From positions 35,350,385 through 35,414,384 of the forward strand of contig CM067075.1 of assembly GCA_033980235.1 (NCBI GenBank): 64,000 bases of DNA, written 5' to 3'. Below are positions 47,743 to 58,545 of the stretch, piece by piece (positions within the stretch are counted from its first letter, which is position 1; every line of letters begins with the position of its first letter). Below the pieces are notes generated by a model. The model saw only the letters and a program-made list of their open reading frames with translations, searched no databases and was not told the origin of the DNA. The DNA comes from Diadema setosum (taxonomy: Eukaryota; Echinodermata; Echinoidea; Diadematoida; Diadematidae). The translations under genes were made by a program, and so were the position numbers.

Positions 47743-49228
47743 ATGCAGAAGGACCTGGCCACCCACTGCATTTTCTTGGCCACGATAGTTCTTATGAGAG
47801 TTCGTAAACATTGTGGAAAACCGGCATCTGATGGTGGGACCCGCAGGCCAGATGATGCGTCAATGGCTACTGGGGAAGAGGAGCGTGTTGCACCGACTAG
47901 GCACAGCTGTAAGGACGCAGAATATACTGCCGATAATCCTGTGCATGAAAGGAGCAGCACAAACCTGAGAAAACCTAGAATTATAGGGACATGGAATGTT
48001 CAAGGAATGAATGCTGACAAGATGGAGATCATCATAACCCGAATGGGAGAACAAAATATCAGTGTGCTTGGTATTTCAGAGACTTGGTGGCTCAACCAAG
48101 GTAGTTTCACTACCGAAGATGGCTACACAGTTGTGTATTCAGGCAAAGACGGCGGAAAGAGGGAACACGGAGTAGGCTTCATCCTGGACAAAAACTCGGC
48201 TAAGTCTTTCTTGGGTTTCAACCCAATAAGCAAAAGAATTATTACTCTCAGACTGGAAGGTCACCCATTTAACATCTCCGTCATCCAGGTCTATACGCCA
48301 ACATCTACTGCATCTGATGAAGCCATGGAAGACTTATGATCAGCTCCAAGATACTCTTGACAAGATTCCGAACAAAGATGTTCTTGTGATAATTGGAGAC
48401 TGGAATGCAAAAATTGGCAAATCAGTGACCAAGTCTAAGATCGTCAGAAAATATGGATTGGGAGAAAGAAATGAACGTGGAGATAGTTTGGAAGATTTCT
48501 GCCAAGCTAATGACCTGATTGTTGGAAACACTTTCTTCCAGCAGCACCCCCGAAGACTATGGACATGGAAGAGCCCCGGGACAATGTAAGAAACTGGATT
48601 GACTATATTCTCGTTAAAAGAAGATGGCGCTCTTCACTGCTCAGTGTTCGGACAAGACCAGGTGCAGACTGTGGGAGTGACCACCAGCTTCTGGTTGCAC
48701 AGCTGAAACTAAAGCTCAAAGTAAGGAAGAAAGAGACACCACCATTAAGGTTTGATGTAGACAACATACCGGAACAGTACACTGTTAGTGTGAGCAATAG
48801 ATTTCAGGCACTTCTTCAGATTGATGATGAAGAGCTGTCTCCCAATGAACTGTGGGAAGGAATGAAAGAAGCAGTGTTAAGCACAGTTAAGGAGATCATC
48901 CCAAAGAAGAAGAAGAAGAAGCAACCATGGTTATCCAGAACAACATTAGAACTGACTTGCTGACAAGAGACAGGATGCGAGGAAGAGAGGGGATATGGCT
49001 GAGTGGCGAAGACAACACAAAGAAGTGTCAAAAGCAGTTAGAGCTGATCAACGTGCCTTCGTTGAGAGAAAATGTGAGGAGATAGAAAGAGCAGGGAGTG
49101 ATTCTAAGAGGGTGTATGCTCTGGTCAAAGAAATCACTCAAAAACCATCAGCAAGGTCAGGTGTCATCAATGACAGAAATGGTACCACCTTAACAGAGAG
49201 CACAGACATAAAGAACAGATAGGCCTAG
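47743..49228 (+). pseudogene. LINE AP-endonuclease region, broken
   Basis: AP-endonuclease motifs appear in order: GTWNVQGMN (near 47985), ISETWW (near 48075), GDWNAKIG (near 48400) and SDHQLL (near 48680). The frame is interrupted near 48335 and 48580 and between 48940 and 48995. Two in-frame stops follow at 49220-49222 and 49226-49228, just before the RT frame. The copy therefore cannot make an intact endonuclease-RT protein. Confidence 0.85.
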
Positions 49229-50815
49229 TACTGCAAGGAGCTCTACGAGCAGAAGACCCAGGCAGACTCTGCCAACAGCAACCTAGGGGAACAAGAGTTA
49301 GAACCACCCCCGTTATTGGAGGAAGTGCGCCAAGCAATGAGAGAAATTAGGAACGGGAAATCACCAGGCTGGGATGATATCCCAGGCGAGTTATGGAAAG
49401 CCTCTGGTGAGGAAGGCATAAACATCACGTGGAAACTATGTGACAGAATCTGGAGGAATGTAGAATGGCCCAAGGACTGGGGAAGAGCGGTCTTTATCCC
49501 GATACCTAAAAAAGGAAATGTAAAGGAGTGCTCAAACCATCGCACCATTAGTTTGATGAGCCATGCCAGCAAAATACTACTCAAGATCATCAACAACAGA
49601 ATGAAACGGCAGATGGAAAATGAGATATCTGAAGAGCAGGCTGGTTTTAGAGCAGGAAGAGGCACGAGAGACCATATCATCAACATCAGAAACATCATTG
49701 AGAATTGCCAAGGACACTCTGTACCACTCTACCTGTGCTTTATAGATTACAGCAAAGCCTTTGATTGTGTCTCTCATGCAAAATTATGGAACACTATGAG
49801 AGAAATGGGTTTTCCTAGCCATATAGTGAAGCTCATTAGCAAGCTATATAAAGATCAAGAGTCTACAGTACGAACAAGCAGAGGTGACACAGAATGGTTC
49901 AAGATTGGTAGAGGTGTCAGACAGGGATGCATACTATCGCCCCAGCTTTTCAACATCTATGCTGAACGGATTATGAGAGATGCCCTGGGAGATTTCCTTG
50001 GTGGAGTGACAATAGGTGGCCAACGGGTAACAAATCTCAGGTATGCGGATGACACCACCCTGGTTTGCAACAACAGAAGAGAATTGATGGATTTACTCAG
50101 AGCAGTAAAAATAGCAAGTGAAGAGAGGGGGCTAATGCTGCATACTAGAAAGACTAAGATCATGGTTGTAGATGGAGAACGGAGTTTTGCAGATGGTGTC
50201 TTTTCTCTAGATGGTGATGCCATTGAAGAGGTGGAAAGCTTCGAGTTCCTGGGTTCCATCATAAACACCAAAGGGGACTGCTCACAGGAGATTAAACGAA
50301 GACTAGCAATGGCCCGGAATGTGGTACAAAGTATGACAAAGCTCTGGAAAAGTAAACTCTCTTCCTCCCTCAAGGTCCAGCTACTAAGATCTACAGCCTT
50401 TGCCGTGGCATCATATGGCTCAGAATCCTGGACAATGAAGTCAGTAGACAAGAAGAGACTGGATTCGTTTGAGATGTGGTGCTATCGTAGGATACTGAGG
50501 ATACCATGGAAAGAAAGAAGAACAAATACATGGGTGCTAGAGGAGCTTGGAGTGGAAAAGAAACTACAGGCTGATATTGTGGCCAGAAAATTGACATATT
50601 TTGGCCATGCTACCAGACATCACTGCCTGCAGAAAACAATCATCCAGGGAATGGTTGAGGGAAAACGTAAAAGAGGAAGACCCGCAGCAAGCTGGCTTGA
50701 TGACATCAAACAGGTGACTGGAGCAAGCATTACAGAGGCTACCAGAGCTGCCGCTGACCGCAGACAATGGCGTTCTCTCATCCGAACCACACCTGCATAT
50801 TTGTATGCTATGTGA
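49229..50815 (+). CDS. LINE reverse transcriptase frame
   Basis: An open frame of more than 500 codons from the last upstream stop to TGA at 50813-50815. It has no convincing ATG and is the distal part of one long ORF. Motifs in order: NGKSPGWDDIPGELWK, PIPKKGNVKECSNHRTISL, EEQAGFRAGRGTRDHI, FIDYSKAFDCV, GVRQGCILSPQLFNIY, and the catalytic YADD (50042-50053). The C-terminus has a region similar to that of RTE/BovB-like proteins (ESWTMK, MWCYRRILRI, FGHATRHH). It is intact here although the endonuclease part is broken. Target-primed reverse transcription would be its role in an intact element. Confidence 0.88.
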   Translation, partial: YCKELYEQKTQADSANSNLGEQELEPPPLLEEVRQAMREIRNGKSPGWDDIPGELWKASGEEGINITWKLCDRIWRNVEWPKDWGRAVFIPIPKKGNVKECSNHRTISLMSHASKILLKIINNRMKRQMENEISEEQAGFRAGRGTRDHIINIRNIIENCQGHSVPLYLCFIDYSKAFDCVSHAKLWNTMREMGFPSHIVKLISKLYKDQESTVRTSRGDTEWFKIGRGVRQGCILSPQLFNIYAERIMRDALGDFLGGVTIGGQRVTNLRYADDTTLVCNNRRELMDLLRAVKIASEERGLMLHTRKTKIMVVDGERSFADGVFSLDGDAIEEVESFEFLGSIINTKGDCSQEIKRRLAMARNVVQSMTKLWKSKLSSSLKVQLLRSTAFAVASYGSESWTMKSVDKKRLDSFEMWCYRRILRIPWKERRTNTWVLEELGVEKKLQADIVARKLTYFGHATRHHCLQKTIIQGMVEGKRKRGRPAASWLDDIKQVTGASITEATRAAADRRQWRSLIRTTPAYLYAM

Positions 50816-51380
50816 CTAGAGAGAGAGATCTTCATGGAACATAGTATATATTATGCATGTACTGACTGGAAGTGATTATCTAGGGAATTTGGGGTTCATG
50901 GGGTCAAAGGTCAAGGGCAACACTTCAAAATTTTACTATTTCCCTCATATTTATGCAATGCCAGCAGGACTTAAACTTGGTGTATGCATGTATAACCCAA
51001 AATAGAGATTCTCTGGCAATTTCTTTTTTTTTTTGCCAAAAAGGTCAAAGATCAAGGATCAAGAGAAAGTGCTGAACTTGCTTCTTCCTCCATGTCTCGG
51101 AAGTGGCTCATGGTATCTTGAAACTTAGTACATATTTATGCATGTTCTGCCTGGCAGTGATTCTCTTATGAATTTTAGGGTCAAAGGCCAGATGAAAATG
51201 GTAACAATTTTCTACTCAATACAAAAATTGCACTTTTTCTCCATACCTTGAAAATTACTTAATGCATAAACTTATGAAAGGGCCAAAGTCAAGTTAAAGT
51301 CCTAAAATTCCCAAATACATGCTCTCCTATTCATCCAATTAGACCTAGGTCAAGGAATGTGACCATTTTGAATTTTGCAT

Positions 51381-52140
51381 GGAAACAATGTCATTATCGT
51401 TTTCAAATTCCCAGTAACAGGGCATTTAATCTTGTTGCTTTCGCGTGGCCTTTCTTTCTATGATATACAAGAAGTAAACTTGTTATTGCTTTCAGCAATA
51501 ACAAATTGGGGCCCGTTTATCTATATCATGACGAACCTCCGGAATAACGAACCTTTGGGGGAAAAAATGAACCTTCGGAATAATAAACTATAACTACTAT
51601 TGTTATATTGTACAAGCTTTAACGCCGACATCTATTAACCTACTATATTACTACTTTCATTCTTTGAAAGGAAACACGCCAACAACCAACGACACAACAG
51701 GAATGGAAACAATGTCATTATCATTTTCAAATTCCCAGTAACAGGGCATTTAATCTTGTTGCTTTCGCGTGGCCTTTCTTTCTATAATATACAAGAAGTA
51801 AATTTGTTATTGCTTTCAGCAATAACTAATTTGGGCCCGTTTATCTATATCATGACGAATCTCCGGAATAATTAACCTTTGGGGGAAAAAATGAACCTTC
51901 GGAATGATAAACTGTGACCAATATTGTAATATTGTACAAGCTTTAACGCCGACATCTATTAACCTACTACTACTTTCACTCTTTGAAAGGAAACACACCA
52001 ACAACCAACGACACAACAGGAATGGAAACAATGTCATTATTGTTTTCAAATTCCCAGTAACAGAGCATTAATCTTGTTACTTTCGCGTGGCCATTCTTTC
52101 TATAATATACAATAAGTAAATTTGTTATTGCTTTCAGCCG
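51381..52140 (+). repeat. ~320-bp tandem repeat, about 2.3 copies
   Basis: Copies start at 51381, 51705 and 52024 with GGAAACAATGTCATTAT. The third stops near 52140. Units contain a GTAACAGGGCATTTAATC block, GGGCCCGTTTATCTATATC, CGGAATAACGAACCTTTGGG and CTTTAACGCCGACATC. The CGGAATAACGAACC segment is the same motif as the foldback at 21.3 kb. Confidence 0.9.
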
Positions 52141-52410
52141 GCAGCATAGCTTTCGATGGTTTGTGATATCATTAGAATTAAAACATTGAGCTCTCCATAG
52201 CTGACAATTGTAAAGTAGTAGCCCGCCAAAGTTGGATTACCTTTTTTTGATACGCACTGTATAACCTGAAAAAAAAAAACAGATTTATTGGGTTTTTATC
52301 AATTGTACATTATAGCCACTCAAATAATGATGTATTGTTTGAGTTAGTATTCGTACACCACTTAATTACCAACTGCTAATAGTAGTCGTAATCTTCATTG
52401 TAATATTAAA

Positions 52411-52637
52411 CTAGAAATGTCGCTATGACGACTGGTATGCCTCAGCCATAATGCATGATTCTCCTAATAGGTCTATAGTACATGTGGACAATGTGTGATT
52501 ACATTTTCACAAAATTGGCAAAATATTATAATGGCATGTTTGTCACAAATGTGTTGAATGGTCACCTTCCTTGACCTAGGTTTAATTGGATGGATATGAG
52601 AGCATGTATTTCACTTGATCTTTGACCTTTGACCTGT
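52411..52637 (-). repeat. inverted partial copy of the DR1-rich repeat (3' end)
   Basis: Read on the - strand it ends with GGCTGAGGCAT, the hairpin GTCGTCATAGCGAC, then ATTTCTAG, matching 30130-30176 closely. Its inner end runs through AGGTCAAAGGTCA straight into the inverted arm at 52638. Confidence 0.85.
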
Positions 52638-53708
52638 CGTAGATTTTTTTTTTTGGGGGGGGGGTGCATGGGGACCATTTCTGAAGAATTTATGATGTAA
52701 CCCAGTATGGGCCGACATGAACTACACAGATACTTCCCTTCATTTTGTTATGAAAAAAATAAGATAGCCATGTTTCATTTTAAACTCTGAAAGGCCATTT
52801 AACAAGTTCTTTATTTCTTAGCGCTTTTAGCATAAGATTCTTCTTTTTTTTTCACTTTAATCTTACAATAAGAGGAAACTGTCACGTAATTTTTTTTCTT
52901 TAACTTTTTAATATCAGATAAGTTGTGATTAATTTCACGTTCTTGGAGGGAATCCAAAAAGACAAGAAATTGTTCATATGGGAAGCTGAATGGATTGAGT
53001 TTGGTAACACAGAATAGAAAAAAAAAATTTATTTCATATAAGGAATAGAAAGTGTAATTTTTCTTTCTTTCTTCGCCGATTTCGATGAGATTTGATCAAT
53101 AGATAGCAGTGATCTACAACAAACCCCACATACAGAACCTACGCAATTGCGCGCGGAGACATTGTAACCCTTCAATATTGCTGTAAAACCTATTGAACCA
53201 TATCCCCTTTAATGTCGTGTAACTTTTAAAGGAATTGATGTATTGGAAAGCCGTTTTCACATGATAATAGCTATGTTTTGGGGATAATTATAGGAAAATT
53301 CAAATGTTATTTGTAAATGCATATTAAATGTATGGAAAAGAACATTATAACCAAATTCCCTATCTTTTTAGAAAAATGCTAAAAAACATAATTCCTTCCT
53401 TAATATTTCATGACAACATCTATCTATCCCATCAAATAGGGTATCAGCTTGTAGGAAATTTAATTCTCTTCAAAATGATACCATTTTTATGGTAATTTGT
53501 TATTCCTAACTAAAGTTATTCAAAAATAATCCGTCTCCTAGCAACGGGCAGCGCCATCTTAGAAATATGCAAATTAGACGCGCGCGCAACCTTTTTTTCC
53601 GCTGGCGACAACCGGATTCGGAAAATACAGGTTCTGACGATCTCCGAACATATCGTAGAAATTTGTTTTAAGGGGGGTGCACGGGGACCCTTTCTGGCTG
53701 CTAGACTA
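52638..53708 (-). repeat. right arm of the 1.07-kb inverted repeat
   Basis: Reverse complement of 43680-44747 at high identity. The outer end is GGCTGCTAGACTA; the inner end is the T11-G10 tract equivalent to C10-A11 on the left. The octamer ATTTGCAT is kept on the - strand near 53568, while the YY1-like site is altered (AAGATGGCGCTGC). The outer flanks of both arms share AGG (43677-43679 and 53709-53711). Confidence 0.85.
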
Positions 53709-54664
53709 AGGATTTTGGGTAGAGTTTCAATATTATAAAGCATAACCAGCTGAAAGGTAGATTTTCCATTATACACATGTTGATACCAACATCTAATCAT
53801 ACATTGTATGCTAATTCTATACTTACATGTACTGATGAGAGGGGAATGATAGGGAAATGGTCACGCATTGGTTCCATTTGTTAATGGGGGCAGTGAAATA
53901 AAGGTCATCACTATAAAGTCTATGCCAAGTTTTGATTGTATCAGATAGGCCAATGATCTGCAGCTTTAAAAGGTGGATTGAAACAGTGGAATCAAACATG
54001 CACTAATCCAAGATGCCTTATTCTGATATGAACTGGAAAATTATGTGTGAGTCAGTCCGGATTTCAAACTTCACTTTCTCTTCAACAGGGATCAGAACTG
54101 ATAGAAGACCTCGAATGCAACAGTTGTCCATTTCTTGCAACTTGCTGGGGTAGTCCAGGTTGAGAGGGCACATGTCACAAGGCTTTACCAAAGTTGATTT
54201 GTTGGTGCCTGGATGGCTACTCAGTCTCTGCGAAGAATAATGTACACAACAAACCAGCATCAGTCATCCCTTTAGTCCCATCCCTTTAGTCCCATTTAAT
54301 GAGTAATACTGCTGTAATACAGTGTCAAAACACACACAATCAAGTTGTCATTAGAACGCTGCAAGCATCTTCAGTCATCAACACTTAAAAAGAAACAAAT
54401 GTCCATATAAATGCCACATTAAAAAAAAAAACACTTTCACATATTATGTAACTGTCATTTTACCATATTTATAGGTACACTCACCCCCATACTCTGTAAA
54501 TATTGATTCTTGCTGTTATGGTGTGGTTTTTGAGGTGAATAAAGCTGAAATGAAATGAAATTGAATTAAATGACAAGGGAGAGATTGTCCATGGTTTCTC
54601 TATTCCATGTTTCATCTTCATTTTTATTAATTGGATGTTTTCCTTCCTTACTGAATTCTTTCAG
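53709..54664 (+). other. intron before the FERM exon
   Basis: AT-rich, with no coding signal. It contains a GAAATGAAATG repeat near 54540 and ends in a strong polypyrimidine acceptor (CTGAATTCTTTCAG). Confidence 0.55.
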
Positions 54665-54897
54665 ATTAGCCAACTGAGCGATCCATCAAGATTCTGCGCC
54701 CACAAATCATTACGGTGGCGGGGCGGCTGGGGAATAATGGCCGCGCCCCGGCCGGTGGCAGTGGGCGGCGGGCTAAGGCGACCAACAGCGGCTCATACAA
54801 CGTGCGTGCACATGAGGTCGCCCGCGACAAGCAGGAGCGGCGAATGAAATGCCTCGTCGTCTTTCTGGACGACTCAGAGGAGATATTTGAAGTCGAG
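54665..54897 (+). CDS. exon with start of a FERM-type F1 lobe (FARP/FRMD7-like), partial
   Basis: A strong acceptor (54664) and donor (GAG|GTAAGT at 54898) bound this exon. The frame is open from a TAG at 54667 to the donor. The only in-frame ATG is at 54844, giving MKCLVVFLDDSEEIFEVE in phase 0 at the donor. L-D-D-S/T followed by IFEV matches the first two beta-strands of the FERM F1 lobe, closest to FARP1/2 and FRMD7. Those proteins link membranes to the cytoskeleton; FARPs also carry a RhoGEF domain. Upstream in-frame sequence is GC-rich and codon-like (RAHEVARDKQERR) but has no Met, so it is either 5' UTR or an extension with an unrecognised start. The next FERM exon (usually G-x-x-L-x-x-x-V-C) was not found before 64 kb. 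Confidence 0.55.
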
Positions 54898-55699
54898 GTA
54901 AGTTTCAATCTAGAACTCACATCCAGACATTTCTATAATGATTCTAACCAACAGTGTACAATCTTCCATTGGGTTTATCAGCGCTGGAATTGAGTGATGC
55001 ATGGTACTTTTTGTAATAGTGTTTTCAAAATCCCAGGGACCTGTTTCAGTAAGTGGTTTTGCAAGCGCTCGTCAGTTGCAGTAATTACAGTTACTGTGGC
55101 AGCAGCCAGAAAGCAACCAATTGACTGCAAGCATTTAAAATCATTGCTATGGTAACTACAATTATTAAAAGCAACAAAAATGATCAATATCTTCATGAAA
55201 TGTGCTGCAGATTTTAGTGTAAGAGTGTTGGTGACAAATTAGTATCATTTAAAAAAAAAAGTGTTTGGGAGTGTTAAGGCATATTTTTTTCATTAGGAAC
55301 AGCTCTTTCTCTTGTTATTCTTCTGGTTCAAACTTCGTAAAGCGTAATACTCCTATTTCCCATTCCTCCACAGTGCCGATGCAGGCCAATGCTATATATC
55401 TGTACTAAGGTTAAAAACTTTGCAAGAACCTGCCTCTTACAGCAGGTCGAAGATTTGTCACTGTGGGAGATTGTAGAAGCGTGCTGTACCGAAAAACCGC
55501 TGCAGGTAACGCCAGGATAATTGCCATATGTACTGTAAATGACACACTTATGCCCCCTGTTCCCCCTAGGGCTCCATACAACCATCAGATCGTAGCCAGA
55601 CTTTTACCTACAAGTCTGGCAATTCCTCGCCCCTTCATGTGAGTTTGTGCGCTGAGACAGGCCATATAATGCACATTTGCCTTTGACTGATGACACATA

Positions 55700-55762
<63 letters not shown>

Positions 55763-58506
55763 GTGTATAGTTATGTATAGATATGTATAAGATATGTATT
55801 TTTTTGAAACTGTTATATTTTCAAAGGAAATGGAATTAATATAAAGATCACTGAAAAAAAAAAAGGTATAGACTTTAAAATTCTCACAAGAAAGGAAAAA
55901 TGAGGGAGGGGTAGAGAGAGCCAGTGTGGGAAAGACACCCCCTCCCCCACCCTAAAAAAGCCTTCAATACTGCTAAAACCCTATGGATAGAAGTGAGTGT
56001 ATGACAGTGAAAGGAGGCAAGCAGGGTACACAGTTGTATTCTTGGGGGGGGGGGGGAGGTTGAGGGGCTAAATGAAGGACTCTAGCTGATGGAGGCATTG
56101 TATTCATTGTGACAGAGGGGCATACACTTTACATTGTGGGAATGTCTAGAAATGTCTGAACGAGCATTCTGAAAAGATGGGTGTGATGTAGTCCCCATTG
56201 CTGAATAGAGATCTGGAAAATGAGGGTTAGGTGTTGGTTCACTCATTTGAAAATATTATGTAAACAGTGCATTTGCGTGATCTCTTTTTACTTGTAATTA
56301 TAAAAAGGGTTGTTGGAGAGAAGACAGGCGAGGCAGTTATTCATACTGTACACGAGTGTACCTCCATCAGAGTAAAAAGCCAACGCTATAACATATAATT
56401 ATAATACCTTTATTCTGGCACAGTTGTGTAGTATACTGATGAGTTCAGTGTTACACACAGTACCATTTTCCATGCACAAAAACATGGGAACTTTCAGAGA
56501 AAGAAATAGGCGTACTGTTTAATGTCTTACACCTCATACATGTAGGTCTATGCAATTGATATGACAATTATGTTTTGTTTGGCTTAAGAGAAATGATGTT
56601 GCAATATGATTAAGATATACTCTGTTAAAGTTTTTATACACTTTACTTCAAAATTGTTCAGTAGGATACCAGGAGATAGAACCATAAATGCCATGAGTTT
56701 ATCTTGCAATATGTTAGAAAAAAATACAAAAATTGATAGTGAATGAGACTGAATCAATTGCAGCAATGGACTGCAAAAACAGAGAAGCATATCTCAGCGA
56801 ATGTCACGGCCAGTCATGTGCAGCTCCTAAAGGAGAGTCCACCCCCCCCCCCCATGACTGAGGCCCCCTTTCATTCCCCTCCCCCCCCCCCTTTTTTTTT
56901 TTTTACTAAAATAGCACCTCAAAAAGCAGCAGCTCAATGAGGCTAGGTAGATATGAGATTTATTGTAAGAGTCAACAGTAACATCCAACTCTTGCTATCA
57001 CATATATTCTCAAACTATAAAACTCAAACGACAGCGGTGCTATTTAATATCCATAACAATGAGTCGACAGTGCTGTGCCGGTGCACAGCGCGAGATCTTG
57101 AAACTACAGAACAATATATTTGTATGTTTATTAGAAGTGCTACAAGTTGGGAAAAGAAATATCAACTGTAAGCTCTGAAAATACATTTTTACTGTGAAGT
57201 GAGAATATTTTGATCATGAGAAAATGGGGAAAATTAGGCATGATTACAGCATAGAGGATCTCTGCCCATGCGTGCTGCACAGTAAATTGGCATTACCAGA
57301 AGTGCACGAGTGAACCGTGAAAATGTGACTCTGCGTGTTGCGCACAGGTGCATGAGATCACCTCATTCATTTACACGTAGTGTATGGCCAGGATACGGAC
57401 CCGCCACTAGCAACGTGATATGTTTACATAATTCATATGCGGTCCATTGAATTGAGATTCCTTTATATCCCAAGAGAATGATCAAAATGTTGTTTGCAAC
57501 ATACTGAAACAATCATGCATTGTGCCAAAGTGTTAGAAAATGTGCATTTAAGAAGAGACATTGAAAACTCTAGTGTATAATGCATGTTAATACAGTTGCA
57601 AATGTCATGGTTTGCTGGTTGATTAGACATTGTGGATGTGACCAGAACTGGGGTTTGGCCGTGAAATCTAGGGTAACAAACACTATTTATAGCTCAAATT
57701 CCAGTCTTGACGAAATAGGCTGCCCAACTCGAATGCATTTATCGCTGTGGGCTATCAGAGAATCTCACCACAGATTTCTTATTTTTCTTTCTTTCATTCT
57801 TTTTCATTCAGAATGTATGAGTAGTGGTTGAGCTTAAAAAACAAGTGTGCAGTTACCATGGCAACACATCACATGGCTGATACCCCTTGACCCTGTAGAG
57901 TCTCTCAGGAGAGTGGACTAAGCTTCTGCTTGCATTCTGACATTTTTGCCTCTTCTGTTTCTCCCCCAAACGAGGGGTAAAATGGATGATTTGGAGAAAG
58001 TGGTGAATAATTTGGTACCTGGTATTCAGTACTCCAGTTGGATTACCATTTTTACTGAAGGATATGTGCATTTTGTTTGTGTGTGTGTGTGTATGTGTGT
58101 GTGTGTGTGTGTGTTTTGTGCATGTTTTGATGTGAAGAGGCCTAGTCAAGCCAGTGGGTACTATTCGAGTTTGCAATTTTCCTTTGAAGAGTTAATAATC
58201 TAATACAGCTGTACATTCCTTAACATTTTGGATTGCTATATTTTCTTTAAATCTTCAAAAGAGGTGACATTAAAATGTTTGTGGTATACACAATAATCAT
58301 TGCACAATCAAAGCCATTTTTTTATTATGACCCTATAGCCATATTTAAATTAAGAATATTTAACCTAAATCATGCAAGTTCCATGTAAAGTGAAATATTT
58401 TGAAATAGGTACACGATGTATTACAGTTTTTTCCCCCCATATTCTTCATAGGAAATAGTAAGATGGGAGGATAACTTTGAAAGCGACGTGTGTGTGTGTG
58501 TCTGTT

Positions 58507-58545
<39 letters not shown>

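Larger units (their letters stand above)
47541..50827 (+). mobile_element. non-LTR retrotransposon (APE-type LINE), decayed
   Basis: A 3,287-bp insertion flanked by a 9-bp target duplication ATCTTCATG (47532-47540 and 50828-50836). A GC-rich leader is followed by an endonuclease region, a reverse transcriptase (YADD) and a C-terminal domain with YFGHATR and KRKRGRPAASW. It ends in GAGAGAGAG, not poly(A), which recalls RTE-like elements with simple-repeat tails. The clade is uncertain: similar endonuclease-RT proteins with this C-terminus are widespread in animals. The leader before the first ORF suggests a near full-length copy. Confidence 0.88.
47136..51368 (+). repeat. second DR1-rich repeat copy, split by a LINE
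   Basis: The 5' part (47136-47540) starts with ATGCCTCCGCC and the same hairpin as at 28905. The 3' part resumes at 50828 with GGAACATAGTATATATTATG and more AGGTCA-type units, ending near 51368 in GACCATTTTG before the 320-bp repeats. Removing the LINE and one target copy restores colinearity with the 28.9-kb copy. It lacks the terminal hairpin and CTAG end. Confidence 0.8.
17997..54664 (+). other. probable 36.7-kb first intron, repeat-rich
   Basis: No exon with clear homology was recognised here. It holds the repeats listed separately plus long AT-rich stretches with TGTACA/TACATGTA palindromes. Stretches where I saw nothing beyond microsatellites, homopolymers and minor repeats are 19.1-21.2, 21.6-24.9, 26.2-28.3, 30.2-35.6, 36-40.4 and 45.4-47.1 kb. 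Candidate exons at 40428-40658 and a GC-rich patch at 42450-42640 are uncertain. Confidence 0.4.

Noticed and set aside
51381..52140. CRISPR-like array
   Set aside because: Units are ~320 bp and repeated throughout, without short repeats and unique spacers; the host is an animal.
43680..53708. Polinton/Maverick interpretation of the inverted arms
   Set aside because: No protein-primed polymerase, capsid, ATPase or retroviral-type integrase frames inside. The flank match is 3 bp, not the 6 bp typical of Polintons.
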